The notes under the pieces: generated by a model
Seen by the model: the letters and a program-made list of their open reading frames with translations, nothing else
What the model was told of the DNA's origin: nothing
The model's database searches: none
Origin: Blastocystis sp. Blastoise
Taxonomy: Eukaryota; Sar; Bigyra; Opalinata; Blastocystidae
DNA length: 64,000 nt
Assembly (NCBI GenBank): GCA_039096225.1
Contig: JBBPEB010000023.1
Coordinates: 1 to 64,000 of the forward strand
Direction: 5' to 3'
Translations under genes and position numbers: made by a program
In this document: one piece after another, positions 1 through 14,745 of the stretch
How the letters are laid out: each line of letters starts with the position of its first letter
Position numbering within the stretch: the stretch's first letter is position 1

Positions 1-2050
1 ATTCTTTTAATTTATAATTATTATTCTATATATAGAATTGAACTATCTATCAGCTCAAAATAATCAAATATATTTTATTATTATATATATATATAGACAT
101 ATTCAGTTAGTTTATCATCAAGTATCTAATTGGTTTTTATAAAAATTGTAAACAAATATTCAAATAGTAATATAGTCTTCTAATTAATATTTATAATATT
201 TTCTTTAGTTATTTTCAATTCTTATTACAAATATCATCTTGATATCTCAATATTTACACTTTTACTTTTGTAATTATAAAATTATTATATAAAATAAACT
301 AATCTATTATCTTTTTTCAATTATAAATATTTATTATAGCATTGTTAACTACTGTAAGCATTCTAAATAACTATTTTGATACATAATTCATCCATTCTTA
401 AAAAATATTTTATTCTATTTTTCAACTTTTAGTCATACTAGTGTATACTATAGACTATTATTCAATGAATAGTATCAATTTTAATTCAAAAGAATAATAT
501 ATGTTATTTAAAAATAATAAAATGAGAATAAAAAGAAAAATTATAATAAGAACTTTATCTCTCATTTCAAACTTCTTCTTTTTATTTATTTATTATTTTC
601 ATACTCTTAATATTCATTATTTATTCATTTTTATACTCATTATCATCTCTAGTCATCATATATATATTTTATTTTATACTTTAATAAAACATTATCTATT
701 CATTCTTATTAATTGTTTTGTTAAAGTTATTATTATGTTTAATTCTTATTAATAATCACTTTATAAACTCATTTAACATGCTTTTATAAAATATTCTAAA
801 CAAATCATGTCAAAGTCTCTCCTTCAACTATCTTCAAACTGTTCATGATTCAACTTTTTAATGAATATAACATTCAATTATCAATACTCTGTCACAATTA
901 TTTTTAAAACATTCTTTTATACACACAATTCTTAACATTATTAAACTATTTTGTTTTTAAAACAAGTTATTATCATACACATATGTTTATTAGTCTATAA
1001 TAACTTCATAAAAGTCATTTTTATTTATTCAAGTCAACATGAGTGAATTCATAGTTTTTTACAAAATGTCTTTAAACTAAACTTTTATTTATTTAAATAG
1101 TATCTATATGTTAATTTACATTGATTGTATTTATATTATGCTATAATTATCATTTAAACATATTAAAAAATTAATTTTTAAAACTAAAATATGAAAAACA
1201 TATTCAATTATTTCTTCTTTTTTTATTATGATATTTTTACTTTAATTATACACAAAATACATATTAAACACACACACAACCTATATAATAATAATATATA
1301 ATAAAATAAATAATATATACAATTATAATTCATCAAAGAGCCTCTAGTTGAAAACAAAGTAGAAAAATTTTGTAATTTTTAAATAATTTTCTTTTCTATT
1401 TTGAATCGTTTCAACGATAATAATTGCTTAAATAATTAATATTTCATATTATATACATTCATAACCACCTATATAAACTTTATTAATAAAAAAAAATATA
1501 TAATATAAAATATTTATAGACAATCAAGTTAATTGTCTATTTTTTACATACCTTTAAAAATTCTTGAATGTCACTAACACCACCTATTGAGCAGAAAACC
1601 ATCACCAAACACCACTAGCAACGAAAACGACGAAAAGGAAGACCTAAAAAACGACACAATATACTGATGTCTGAACTTATCGTTCGAAGACATCAGCATC
1701 ATCGATACAGTATCTTACCTATTATAACAGTATAATATAATATAAAAATAAAATATATACCATAATTAAAATCTTCCCATTCTTACCTTAAACCTTTTCA
1801 AACGTAGTAATTCAAACAGATCCATGAATAACACCACATTTCAACAGACCACAAGTATCCTAACACTATAAATAGCTACACATTCAAACCCAAGCCAAGA
1901 ATGGCGTCTATTTATTATTTAATATAAATAATATTTCATTATAAAAATAAAAATAAATATATAGAATTCATTAAATAAATAAAAATAAAAGAATTACCAT
2001 TATAACTTTAATAAAAAACAAAAAAAATAAAGTAAAATAAAAAAGCCTCT
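1..2050. other. Gene-poor AT-rich DNA, no supported gene
   Basis: Almost pure A/T with frequent stops in all frames. The 83-codon open frame at 501-752 is Ile/Phe/Tyr/Leu-rich, as expected of translated AT-rich DNA, and shows no family feature. Two stretches, about 1560-1720 and 1800-1910, are visibly richer in C and G. The first reads as acidic, coding-like residues in one frame but is cut by a TGA, so it may be an exon relic. Confidence 0.6.
1664..1696. repeat. Imperfect inverted repeat (hairpin) in a GC-richer island
   Basis: CTGATGTCTGAAC at 1664-1676 pairs with GTTCGAAGACATCAG at 1682-1696. The two nearly match as reverse complements, with a two-base bulge and a loop of about five bases. 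It lies inside the GC-richer island 1560-1720. It could form a small stem-loop. Nothing links it to a known RNA family. Confidence 0.4.
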
Positions 2051-2130
2051 CAAAAAGGTCAACCACTTTTTTACCCTAATAACATTTTGGTTGACTTTTT
2101 TATTTTAATTCATTCTATTGGCTTATTTCA

Positions 2131-2660
2131 TCCTACAATTCTACAATTCTAGATTCTGGAATTCTAGAATTGTAAACTACCAATCATTTTCATTATCCTA
2201 CAATTCTACAATTCCAGAATCTAGAATTCTAGAATCCTAGACTACCAATCAAATTCATTATCTTATATTTTATACTCTACAATTCTACAATCCTAGATTC
2301 TAGAATTCTAGAATTCTAGACTACCAATTATATTTAATATATCTTTTATTATCCAATTATTTTATTTTTCTACAATTCTACAATACCCAATTAATTTATT
2401 CTATTCATTTTAACCAATTAAATTAATTATTTTCACCCTAATAAAATTTTCAAAACACTTCTTTTAAAATATTACCACTTTTTTCAACCATTTTTTTACC
2501 CTAATAACATTTTGGTTCACTTTTTTACCCTAATACAATTTTATTTCACTTTTTTTTTAATTCATTTTATTGGTTTATTTCATTCTACAATTCTACAATC
2601 CTAGATTCTAGAATTCTAGAATTCTAGACTACCAATTAAATTAAATATATCTTTTTTTAT
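2131..2660. repeat. Degenerate palindromic subtelomere-like repeats
   Basis: At least four related units (about 2131, 2196, 2278 and 2583) each contain CTACAATTCTACAAT, a self-complementary core such as TCTAGAATTCTAGA, then ACTACCAAT. A second short motif, ACCCTAATAACATTTTGGTT, recurs near 2073 and 2500. Spacing is about 65-80 bp where units are adjacent. The cores can fold on themselves. The block ends about 70 bp before the telomere-like repeats, which fits a subtelomeric setting. Confidence 0.65.
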
Positions 2661-2730
2661 CCAATTATATTTATAATATAATATATTTTTATAACATAAA
2701 TTAACTTATTCTCTTATTATATTTTTTTTT

Positions 2731-2754
2731 CCCTAACCCTAACCCTAACCCTAA
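2731..2754 (+). repeat. Telomere-type repeat, four CCCTAA units
   Basis: Four perfect tandem CCCTAA units follow a T-rich run. A degenerate CCCTAACCTAA occurs near 2859-2869. On the plus strand this is the C-rich orientation expected at a left chromosome end, yet 2.7 kb of other sequence lies to its left. It is therefore an interstitial or subtelomeric block in this assembly, or a telomere with further sequence joined to it. Confidence 0.85.
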
Positions 2755-3600
2755 GTCATAAATAATCATAAATGTGTCATTGTATCTAAAATACTCAACT
2801 TTCATGAACAGTCATATGATTATGTCATAAAACACCTATAAGTCACTTATACAAATAACCCTAACCTAACTCAAATATATCTTAATTTTTAAAAGAGACA
2901 CTAAGGTATATTACATAGCACTCTATACCTCATACATATTCATAAGTATTTTGTTATCTATGAAAATATCTTACTTTCAAAAATAATCACAGGAATATAT
3001 TAAATTATACTCTAGAAGTCATAAATAGCCATCAATATTTCATTATATGTAAAAATAATCAATTTTCAAAAATAATCATGGGAATTTATCAAATAAGACT
3101 CTATAAGTCATAAATAATCATAATATTATCATGATCCATAACATGCTCGACTCTCATAAAATACCACTTAAATATGTTACAGAAAACCTATAAGACTTAT
3201 AATATACATAAGTCTATGGTTTTGTATAAAAATATAAAAATTTATAAATAATTACTGAAATATCCCATATAACACTCTATACATCATATATATACATAAC
3301 TCTATCATTTTTTTTAATAGATCTTGCTTTCAAAAATAATCACGATTATCTACCAAATTTTACTTTGGATAACATAAATAATCATAAATGTATCATTATA
3401 TTTACAATCATCAACTTTCAAAAATAATCACGGGAATTTATTCAATTTTACTCTAGAACTCTTCAATAATCATAAATATATCATTTTATATATATATAAT
3501 CAAGTTTAGAACATAATCACGATTATTCATCAAATTACACTCAAAAAGTCATAAATTTCATAAATACTTCATTATATATAAAAATGAGAACTTATTATTT
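2755..3600. repeat. Diverged tandem repeat field next to the telomere block
   Basis: A phrase close to GTCATAAATAATCATAAATG, followed by TCATTATAT and then by AAAAATAATCACGGGAATTTA, recurs several times with drift (near 2756, 3019, 3108, 3370 and 3460). The period appears to be roughly 90-130 bp. There is no open reading frame. This is typical of subtelomeric satellite-like DNA. Unit boundaries were judged by eye only. Confidence 0.55.
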
Positions 3601-6600
3601 TTTTTGTTATGAATGACTTATCAAGTCTCCTATATACTCCTAGGTACTCATTATTATCTATATGACTTACATACACCTATACTAGAACAAAACATTACAC
3701 TTATTTGTCATATTAGACTCTAAGCTACTATTTATTCTACCTAATTTTGTTTTATATATAAATTAAGCTTCTTCAATTAATAATCAAGATTATTTATAAA
3801 TATTATAGTAATAAATCGAATTACTCATAAATTCTATATCATTCATTAATTGTCATGTGACTCTATTCTTTCTCATATATAAATACCAAACATATCAATT
3901 ATCAAAAAAAAATGAGTGTTTGTTATTAAAAAAATTAATTTTTTATAATTATTTGACATTATATGTGTATATACTTATATTCATTATTATTCTATCTTAT
4001 CAACATTAATTAACATAATTCTAATGAATATCATAAATATTTTATAAAACATTCACTACTAATTTAATTATTACTTACAAATTATATGATTCTATACATT
4101 CAGAAATAAATATATAATATATCATTTTAATTCGTTTTTCTAATTTATATATTTATACATTTTAAAAACTAATATAATTTCTTAATATATATTATAAATA
4201 ATTTTATATATATATAACAAACTATAAATTTTAATAACATCTTTTCTATTATTCAAATAGATATATTTACATATATAATGAATTCATATATATATATATG
4301 ATTATCTTCATTCATTATTATATATATGTATAAATAAAAAGTAATATTATTTATAAGAATATTTCTAATACTAAACAATTTCTATTCAATATTTTTTCAT
4401 CAATTGATTAATTCATATAAAATATTATTTTAATTTATTATTATTCAATTATTTAAATAGAATTTTATATTAATATTTAATAAAAATTATATTTTTAAAT
4501 CATCTTCATTATTTTAATTTTTTAATTTAAATATCATTCATAAATCAATATTTATTTTCATTTAAAAATTACATATATATTTATTAATTAAAAATTTTTC
4601 TTATTAATTAATAAATATATTTGTTTGTAATATTTTCTATATTAATTTAATAGTATTATTCATTATATTATTTATTATAAAACAATGATTATTATTAAAT
4701 ACAATTCATATGTTAAATGTAAAATAACTATTATAATATAAAATATTATCATAAATTAATTTGGAAATAATCATTTTTAATAAAAATATATATATATTAT
4801 ATATTCAAAAAACTATTTCATTTATATTTTATTAATATATTTATTCAATATATATATATGAATATAATTTATATTTAAAAAAAATTTCTATTATCACATT
4901 TAAATGAATTCTTTTATATTAATATAACCTATTCATAATTCAATTCATTTTTATAAATTAAATAAATAATTAAATAATTAAACTACATAAAAATTATAAA
5001 AAATTCATTTAATCTTAATAAAAAACAAATATCTTATTCAATGAATAATTTATTATCAAATATATTTTGAATTCCATATTATTAATAGAATATCAAATGA
5101 ATAAATAAAATATAAAAAATAATTTATAAATAAATGAATGTAAATATTATTTTAAAAATATTTAATTCATTATATAAATAAATAATTTAATACATAATTC
5201 TTATCTTTTATTTATTAATACTTCAATATCATTAAAATCATTAACATTATAATAAATATTATATTAACTAAATAATTATATTTATAAATATAAATTATAA
5301 ATTCATTTAATAAAAATAAATCATTGACATTAAAATATATAAAAAATATTTTATAAAACAATTTATATATATTTTATAATTATATGATAAATTAAAATAT
5401 AATATTCGAATCTATTATAATTCTATATCAACACATATGTATTTTCTTTGTATTATCATTTAATATAAATTTTTATTTAAATTTATAACACTAACATGTT
5501 TTATATATTTTAATAATTAGTTAAAATACTTTATTAATAAAAAAAACATTTATCACTTTAAGAATAATTTCTTTTAATATTATATATATATATTTCTAAT
5601 TAAAAATAATCTGTTTTCAAATTGTATATAATAATAAAATTAATAATATATATCTATAAAAATAAATATTATATTTTTTATTAATATTTATTTATATAAT
5701 AAAAATAAGAAAAAATTATGATTATGATTATCTATATATGATAAATAATTCTTTAATATTACTAATTTTGGATTATCATTAATAATATATATAAAACTTA
5801 TATATATATATATAACACATAATTAAAAATGAATTTATGACACTAAAATCTATTCCAAAACTAGAATTACAAAAATGTTTTCTTTTAAAATTTTATTTTT
5901 TTTCATATATTAATTTTATTTATATCTAAAAAATAGCAAATTAAAATTTTTAAATTTTTTTTATTTAACTTTTTTTACAATTCTAGATATTTCATAGAAT
6001 TATTTATTTTCTATTCGTTATTTAAAAATAAAATAATTTATTCTTATTTCTTTTTAATTAATTACTTTATAACATTAATATTATTTTTTTTACTTTATTT
6101 AGATTCTTTGATATATAGAACATTTTCACTAATAGATATTTTTGTGTTTTTCTTTTTTAAATGACTCTTAGTCTGATTACTGTCATCCTCTAGAAAAGCA
6201 CAAATAGAAATAAAAAATCACATTCTGACTCTAAAGTCAACACCAAATAACGTATATGACACCACTATCATACCCAATATTTTTATAAGAAGCAATTTCA
6301 GAAATGTATTTGGTTCTAACCCTAAGCAAATAAAAATACACGAGAAATAAAACATATATATTATTTAATTAACATAATATGGGTATTAATGATATATAAA
6401 AGGGTTTAATAAGTCATTTCATATTTAATTAATATCCTTTTTTAATCCCAAAACAACTCATTTTCATTTTATAGTATTATAAACAGAAAAATAATAAACT
6501 AATAAAAAATAATACATAAATAATTAATAAACTAACATAGATTTTTTTTTATATGTTTAGTATTCATGCAGAGTGTCGTTTTTTGACCATTTTTAAAGAC

Positions 6601-7640
6601 TATAGAAATGTAATTATAAAAATATTGATAATTTAATAATAATAAATTATACACCTTATATAAGCACATCAAACATAATCTTATCTTCAATTATATGATT
6701 ATTTTAAAAGACTATATACAGTTTAAAATAAAAAGGAATAAAAAATAATTATAAATAATATATATTAAACACGCACATCAATCAACGATTACACTTCAAG
6801 GACCACCAGCTAAAAAAGCCAACTATAACTATGATATAAAAATATTTAAAGCATACATTTCAAAGTAAGTCATTCCTGATCAGTAGAGCACCAAAAACAA
6901 AGTTATAACTGTAGAGAGTAGATAAATAGTAAAATAAGAACATATCTTAATCCAAGAAAAGAAATTGTGTTCATCTCCTATTTATTTGAGTCATAAATGA
7001 TAACTATATAATAAAGTATATAAAAATAATAATGATACATACCATTATAAGTCAACAAAAAACAATACATAAAAAAAATAAATAAAAAGATTTATGTGAA
7101 AAACTTTTATGTCAAATAACAATTCAAACCCTAAAACAAAATATGTATAAAAATTCTATATACAAAAACTCTGAAAATTCTACCCTATAGTGATTTCTCC
7201 TTTTTTTCTTTTGAATGATTGAAAACTAAAAAAGTCAGCATAGTTCAAATATCACTGTATATTCATAATATAATAATTATGATATTTATATTTATGTTAT
7301 GACAAGTGATATTAGGTTATTGAAAGCACAGCACCCAATTTTAAATACAATAAAAACTATATTGTGTTTAATCGAGATACTATAATGATTATATAGTATT
7401 TCATTACAATAATTATATCATTTAAAATAAGAAAATATTTAATCTGATATACTTTCACAAACTGATTTACTAATTCTTTAAAAATATTTTTTATTTATAA
7501 AAATATAACTCTTCTTATTTTTACATACTTATAGAAATAAATTTGTAAAGAACTAAGTTTTAAATGAATCAATTTAAAGAATATTATAGAAATAAAAGTG
7601 TAAAAAAAATATTATTATTATAAACAAAACTATATATATA
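3601..7640. other. AT-rich DNA without a recognisable gene
   Basis: Extremely AT-rich, with many runs of (AT)n and no sustained open frame. Slightly GC-richer patches occur at about 6160-6310 and 6770-7000. The first contains a lone CTAACCCTAAGC near 6316. These patches could be remnants of coding or subtelomeric sequence, but I find no protein feature in them. Confidence 0.5.
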
Positions 7641-7699
7641 GAAAACTATTAGTTATTTAGGTAGAAACGTTAATAATAAACTACTTTATATTCTTATGA

Positions 7700-10600
7700 T
7701 ATTAATTACAAGAAGAAATAAAAATAATAGTATAAACGAATATATATATATTGCTTAGTAGATAATAAAAAAGAGTAATAACATGGAATAGTAATTATAT
7801 ATATGTTGTAAAGATATAAAAGAACTTATTAAAGAATATATATAGCATAAACTATTTTTCCTTTAGAAATATATGTTTATTGCTCCTATTGATTATATCA
7901 TTATTATTTATTTTTATCATTAAATTCATTCTTATCTATTATAGTATAATTCAGTGAATAATTTAATAAAATACTTAGACTATAAAAAAAATAAGTTTAT
8001 AGATATAATATATATGATAATATATAATAGAAGATATAATTAAACAAAAACATTCAAAATAATACTCTTCGAATTCGAAAGAACTAAAGTTAACAACATA
8101 TAAAGAGAATAACCAAAAGATCAAAGGAAGAAATAGTATCATTCTATTTATCTTTGTATGTATTAATATCTAAATATATACATCAATAACAATATAATAT
8201 ATATATATATAATAATTATAATAATATAAATATATATACTTGTCTATAATCTTATTTCCAATATTATTTCGACTTTTCAATACTTTTAATTGTTCAATAT
8301 ATGTATATAATAATAAAAACTTTATATATAAATAAATAATTAGTTTCTAAAGGAGATATGAAACCAGAATATATTCTTCTAAATTTTATATTAGTTTTAA
8401 TTCATTTTATATTATTTAATAGTTCTTTAATAGAATCCAGTATTTATTGTTTAGTTATAATAATAAATATATTCACATTAGAAAGATGAATGGACCCAAT
8501 TTTTATATATCTGAAATTAGTTCTAGAGGAAGAAGAGTAGGTTTAGTAGATTCATTCTTAATAGTAAATAATTGTTCATATATAGTTACACATATATTTT
8601 TAATTGATTTCAATAAATCTTAAGAGTAATTCTTTTTTTATACAGTAAATTAATACATATTAATTATTTTAATAATATTTCTTAAGAAAATTGAGTTGCT
8701 AATTATAATGATTGAATAAGATCAGAAAATAATTATATATAATACAATATATATATATATATATACTTGTTTTTTTAGTAATAATAGAATAATTTGAAGA
8801 AGCTAACCAATACTTATTCATATAAATATTTTCATTTGAATCATAGAATAATGTAGTTATAGTAGATTTTGATTGTGATATAGGAGAAAGAGAAGGAGGA
8901 GTAGAATACATGTAAATAAATGGATTCTAGAATATATATATAATATAATAAACATAAAAAAATAACAATAATAACATATATATACTTCTTTAAGTTTTTT
9001 AAGAATTATTCAGCACACCGATATAGATAATCTTTTTTTCCTTCATTCCCATAGAAAAAGGAAAGGAAACCTTTTGAATTTGAAGAAATTAAAAACCTAT
9101 TTTATTCTTTATTTAAATAACATAACAATAAATTATATAGTTGTATATATCAATCAATATTTTCTTTATTATTATTTTTTTTTATCTTCTTAAATTTATC
9201 ATCTACATTATAACATATTCTTAAATAACAATTTATATGTACAATTTAATAAATTCCTAATAAATCAAATATATATTAATAATATAACATTAATATATCG
9301 AAAATAATGATATAGTTCAGATAATAATGTTTTCATAGAGATATCCATAAGATTATATAATTCTATTAGGTATATATAATTTATTAAAATTATTAGGAAA
9401 CCATTTTATAGTAGTCAATATCTTCATTATAGAAGAATCAGATCTATATATATAATAGATAAATAATACTGAATAAAAACAATAAATATATATACTTAAT
9501 AATATTGAAGTTACCTAGAATATAATTAATAATAGTATTTCATAATGTTATATTCATAGGAGTCACCTTAGAAAGAAAGAATTCTTCAGAAACAGTAAAT
9601 AAGCAAGTCGATAATTTAAGAGAAGACAAATTTATTAACTACTAGGAACTATATATATAACTATATATATATATATACAATTTATAATTAATAACATTAG
9701 TATATCAATAAAGATATTTCTTTTGAATAAAATCATCGGATATATAATATATCTGTAGAACAAAAAGAAACACAAATATTTTCGTGGGTATAAGAAAAAA
9801 GGTAATTAATTAATTACTGTTCTATACTATATATATATATAATATTATAATTATAAATATATATATAAATATACTTTTTCAATATGATCTGGACTTCTTT
9901 CAATAATATATATTTATTAAAAAAATATTGTTTATTATCACTGAAAGATTCTACAGTTTTAAGTATGTTCTGGAACACAGATGAATCTTGTACATGAAAC
10001 TAATATAGAATCAACATGACAAGGTGAATAACAGGAATATAAAGAGTTTATTAGAGAGGAAGAGAGGGAGATGTCTAGAATAGAAATCGATACGTATATA
10101 TATATATAAATAGATACACAACGAATAGAAAAAAGAGTAATAATAAAATAGATTGAAGTAAGAGATAATTATATCAATAATTATAATCATAATATGTTTA
10201 TATACTTAATGATAAATCTATCATTTGTTCTTCTAATCCTTCTGTATTTATACAGAAAAAAGTATTAATAGTAAACCAACACAATATATTATTTTTCATG
10301 AGACATAAAAGGTCAGTAGACTTAATTCCCATGGAAATCTGAATGGTTTACGCTTATATATAATAAATATGTTGAATTATTCATTCTTGAGTAAATTGAA
10401 AAATATAAGAAGATATAGAATTATATTCTATTCCTATATATATAAATGATATCAGTTAAAAAAATATAAAAACAATAAAAATAATAGCAATAAATAATTA
10501 TAATAATATAATATACATATACATATATATGTTGAAAACACTACATATTCTGGAGAGACATAAAAAATATATATAACTATACGAAGATGGTGAAGAGGAG

Positions 10601-12000
10601 GAGTGAACGAAATGAAAATGGATCTAGAATATAGTATTAGTAGCATTTATATATATATAACGATTTATATAGAATAGCAACAAATATATATGGAGAATAT
10701 ATAGATACTAACTATAATAACATTACTAATAATATAAATAAATTAATTAATAAATAAATTAATACATAAATAAATAAAAAATATAATATAAATAAAAATT
10801 ACTAATATATATATATATACTATTTTCTTATAGATACCTCTAGTAATCTATAGAGTGAGTCACATAATATGTATTCCTGTTTACTAGTCTTTTTATATGG
10901 CTGTAGAATATAAATGATAAACAAATAATGCAAATAAATAAATAACAAATAATGCAAATAAATAAATAGCAAATAATATAAATAAAATTAGCAAATAATA
11001 TAAATAACTAAATATATATATACTATAATAATTCAAGTTACAAGACTAATAACCTCTCTTTTCTATTTCTCTGTTATTCTATTTTATATAATAATACGAT
11101 CTGAACCTAAATATAAATAAATATAAATATATTTAAAAATATTAAATTAAAACAATATATATATGTATATATTCTTCTTAATAATAATAAAATATAAATA
11201 TATACCATAATATTCAATTAAAATTGTTTTAAACATTATTTTTGAATTAAAATTTCCTATATAGGCAATAAATAAGATTAAAAATACAATAATAAAAAAT
11301 ATATATAAAAAAAGTATTAAAATAATAAATAAATTTTATATATATATAATAAAATATTGAATTACCAAATTAACAGTAGATATAATGTAAAACAACTATT
11401 TTCAATATATTTATATCTATTATAATTAGATTAATTTAATAAACATATAAATTAAATAAAAAACAAAATAAAATAAAAAATATATATGTATATAAAAATT
11501 TACCTATAAGAATTTTTGAAGATTTTTTTTCTCTTTAATTTGAAACATTCAAAACTTCAGAATGACAACAAAGGATTAACTTCAACATTCTAAACTAAAA
11601 TAAATAAATAATATAAAATATTAATTATATACAAAAACAAATGATCTCCCATTCTCTCAGTTTTTTGATTTTTTTTTTTTTTTATTTTGATTTAAAACTG
11701 TTTGTATACCTTGTGAGATTGTTCTGAATCATTCCAATTATGATTAACCTATATATAAATAATAATAATTATCAACATTTACAATACTTTGTCGAACATA
11801 TTTCTTCCTGTTTCATCACAACTAGATCATAGTCTAATAACGTCAGGTATTGCCAATAAACTATAAATATAAATAAATAAAATTATAATTATAATTAAGT
11901 TTTCGAGTATCAAATAAAAATAAATTATTACAACTATACAGGTGGCAAACACTTTCTTTAATAATTAGTAAAAAAATTAATTAATTATATTAATTATTCA
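7700..12000 (-). pseudogene. Probable decayed multi-exon gene, minus strand
   Basis: Several minus-strand segments look like exons with this genome's splice signals. Examples lie at about 11826-11740, 11739-11705 region, 11595-11520, 10905-10820, 10330-10205 and 8922-8765. The segment near 10905-10820 is fully open (it contains the string YILCDSLYRLLEVSIRK). So is the Ser/Thr/Tyr-rich one at 8922-8765. Others carry in-frame TGA codons in otherwise coding-like frames, for example VIRL-stop-SSCDETGR and LLSF-stop-SFECFKL. I could not join them into one intact protein and recognise no family. The fragments may belong to one decayed gene, possibly the same as the Asn/Ser-rich one just upstream, or to several. 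Confidence 0.35.
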
Positions 12001-12539
12001 TTCAGAATATATATTATAAAAAGTAATCTTCATTTCAAAAGAAAAATAAAAAAATAATTTCACTTATTTTTTATATTTTTTTTTCTTTTTAGAAAAACAA
12101 AATATATTTTTGGATCTAGTTGAATTGCATACCCATTTTGGGAATATATTAGATCGATTTTATTTTTTTTTTGGTTATTTTGGTACCCAAAACTGGATCT
12201 AATAAAAATAAATTTGAATGAAATTTTATTATATATATATTATAACAGTTTACAATCCACTTCTATTTCATATATCATCATATGTTTATCATCAATTTTA
12301 TCTATCTAATATATCAGTATTATAGAAATTTACATTATTTAATATTATTCAATAACTATATTTGATAATTATTCTATTCCAATATTATCATCAATTCATT
12401 CAAATATATATTTTTATTTTATTATATAACTAAATATCATATTAATCAAATAAAAATGATTCTATTTGTATAATAATATCATTAATATTATTTTTTATAA
12501 AATTCAATATAGTATGAATAATAAATCGTAATCATTTTT

Positions 12540-12827
12540 ATCATTCTTTATATTTTTATTATTATTTGAATTATTATTATTATTACTATTAACATCAATA
12601 ATATCATCAATATTACTAATGTCTTTATGAATATCAATTTAAATATTATTATTATTATGATTATAAGATTGATTCCATGTTTCTAAAGGAAACATAATAT
12701 AATAGGATAATGAAGAATATTTAGTAGTTCTTCGACAAATAAAAATACCTGTAGAAGAGAGAAATAAAGGAGCAATAGGATAAGTAATACCCTCATTATT
12801 ATTTATATTCATATTAGTATTTATATT

Positions 12828-12866
<39 letters not shown>

Positions 12867-14745
12867 AAAAATTAGTTTTGATTGCTAGCCTTGAATTCGA
12901 AGATATAGTAATAATAGTAGTAGTAACTAATAATAGTGATGGGAATTCGGTAATGATTGAATTGGAGATAAACATATAGTATGACTTCGTTTAGTCTTAT
13001 AATAAGAATATATAGTAGAAGAAGTAGTAATAATAGTAGTTGCTGTTGTAATAGCAGTAATAGGATTATCAGTCGTTATAGTACTAGTAGTAATTGATTT
13101 AGATGAGAATGTAGGAGCAGGCATACTATTAGAGCTGGTTAAATGATTCATATCAGAACTATTATTATGATAAGAAGAAAGAGATTCTGAAGTCATAGAG
13201 AGAGAGGGTATATTGTGTAGATTAGATAAAGAATGGATAGTATATGATGTAGGAGGAAGACTATTACTAATAGTAGTATGTATAGGATTAAGAAGAGTAG
13301 AAATAGTAATAGTAGTAGCATTAGGAATATAAATATTATTATTAGTAGCAATTATAGAATTATTATTTATATTGTTATTAGTAGTAGTAATAACAGTATT
13401 ATTTGGAGAAGAAATATTATTAATAGTAGAAATAAATACCATATTATTATTGTATGCGATATAATTTTCATTAGTATTATTATTATTCATAATACTATTA
13501 ATATTATAAATCATATTATTAGCATCAGTTTTCATAATCTTATGTTCTTCTTTTATGTGAATTAAGGATTGATTCTTCTCATTATATGAGATATTATTAT
13601 CATTCTTTGCAGAATTATTAACAGTATAATTTTGATCTTCTGTTAATATAGATAATAGTATATATATTAAAAGAATGTTCTGTCAAATCTGATATATCAT
13701 TTGATTGAATATTAGGATTATTATCTTCATTATTATTATTATTATCTTCATTATTATTATTATTTGAATAATGTATATCTATAGAAGGATTAGATGAATA
13801 TAAATCAATATTATATAAAATATATTTAGAAGAAGGAAGAAGACCAACAGGAATAGTATAATGAGTAGTTTCACACTGATTATGTATATATATGTAGATA
13901 AACTATACGATATAGTAGAAGATAAATTATGAATAGAAGAAGAAAAAAAAGAAAGAATGACTAAGAAGACGTAATGATGAATGTTTTGTTTTAGAATATT
14001 CTGTTGTTTCTGTTAATGATATATTATTATCATATACTGTAGATATACTATTTGAATGAAATCGATTATTTTGAGGTATTTTATTCATACTATTCTTCTT
14101 TTTAAATAATTCTTTATCTTGAAGAATCATAGGACTTAATGTATTCTTATTTATATACTCATTTTATGAATCATTATAATGGTTTATAGCTATTTTATTA
14201 GTTAATATAAAGTTATTTGAATTATTATTATTTATTGAATTATTATTACTATTCATAGAAATATTACTACTTATAAGATTTGACTTATCTTCTTCATTTA
14301 CTGTAGTTAAATATGTTAGAAGAGGAAAACATGTCTTTTGAGATGTATGTATATATGTATCAGAATATATATTATTTTCTTGAATAGAAGAACATGATTG
14401 AGTATAATCATTTGATATAGGTATAGTTGAAGATGATAAAGTTTTTGTTGAATAATTAGAAGAATCTGTAAATGAATGAGATGAAGAAGAAGGAATAGTA
14501 GATGAAGATCTATGTATAGTTGTAATCGGAGAAATATTTGTATTATTAATAAAAGGAGAAGGAAAGATAGAAGGAGACATTGAACGAAGTGGAATAGGTG
14601 AATGAGATTTCCGAGTTGAAAGCACATAAGAACTTTTTCAATTCATAAATAATCGCCTAAATAATGTGTTATTCCAATGGGAAATAGAAGCTCGATTTGG
14701 TTTATCTTTTTATTGTGACGATCGCATAGAAGAAGGAAATACTAT

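Noticed and set aside
501-752. 83-residue open frame near the left end
   Set aside because: Composition is that of translated AT-rich noncoding DNA, with no family signal.
12927-13565. Independent intact gene for the 202-codon Asn/Ser/Thr-rich frame
   Set aside because: Coding composition continues beyond both ends, in other frames and across stops, so it is a fragment of a larger decayed gene.
14710-14712. Alternative genetic code with TAA or TGA read as sense
   Set aside because: NFS1, TIM14, Rab, SKI8, dynein and kinase models all use normal stops and contain no internal TAA, TAG or TGA.
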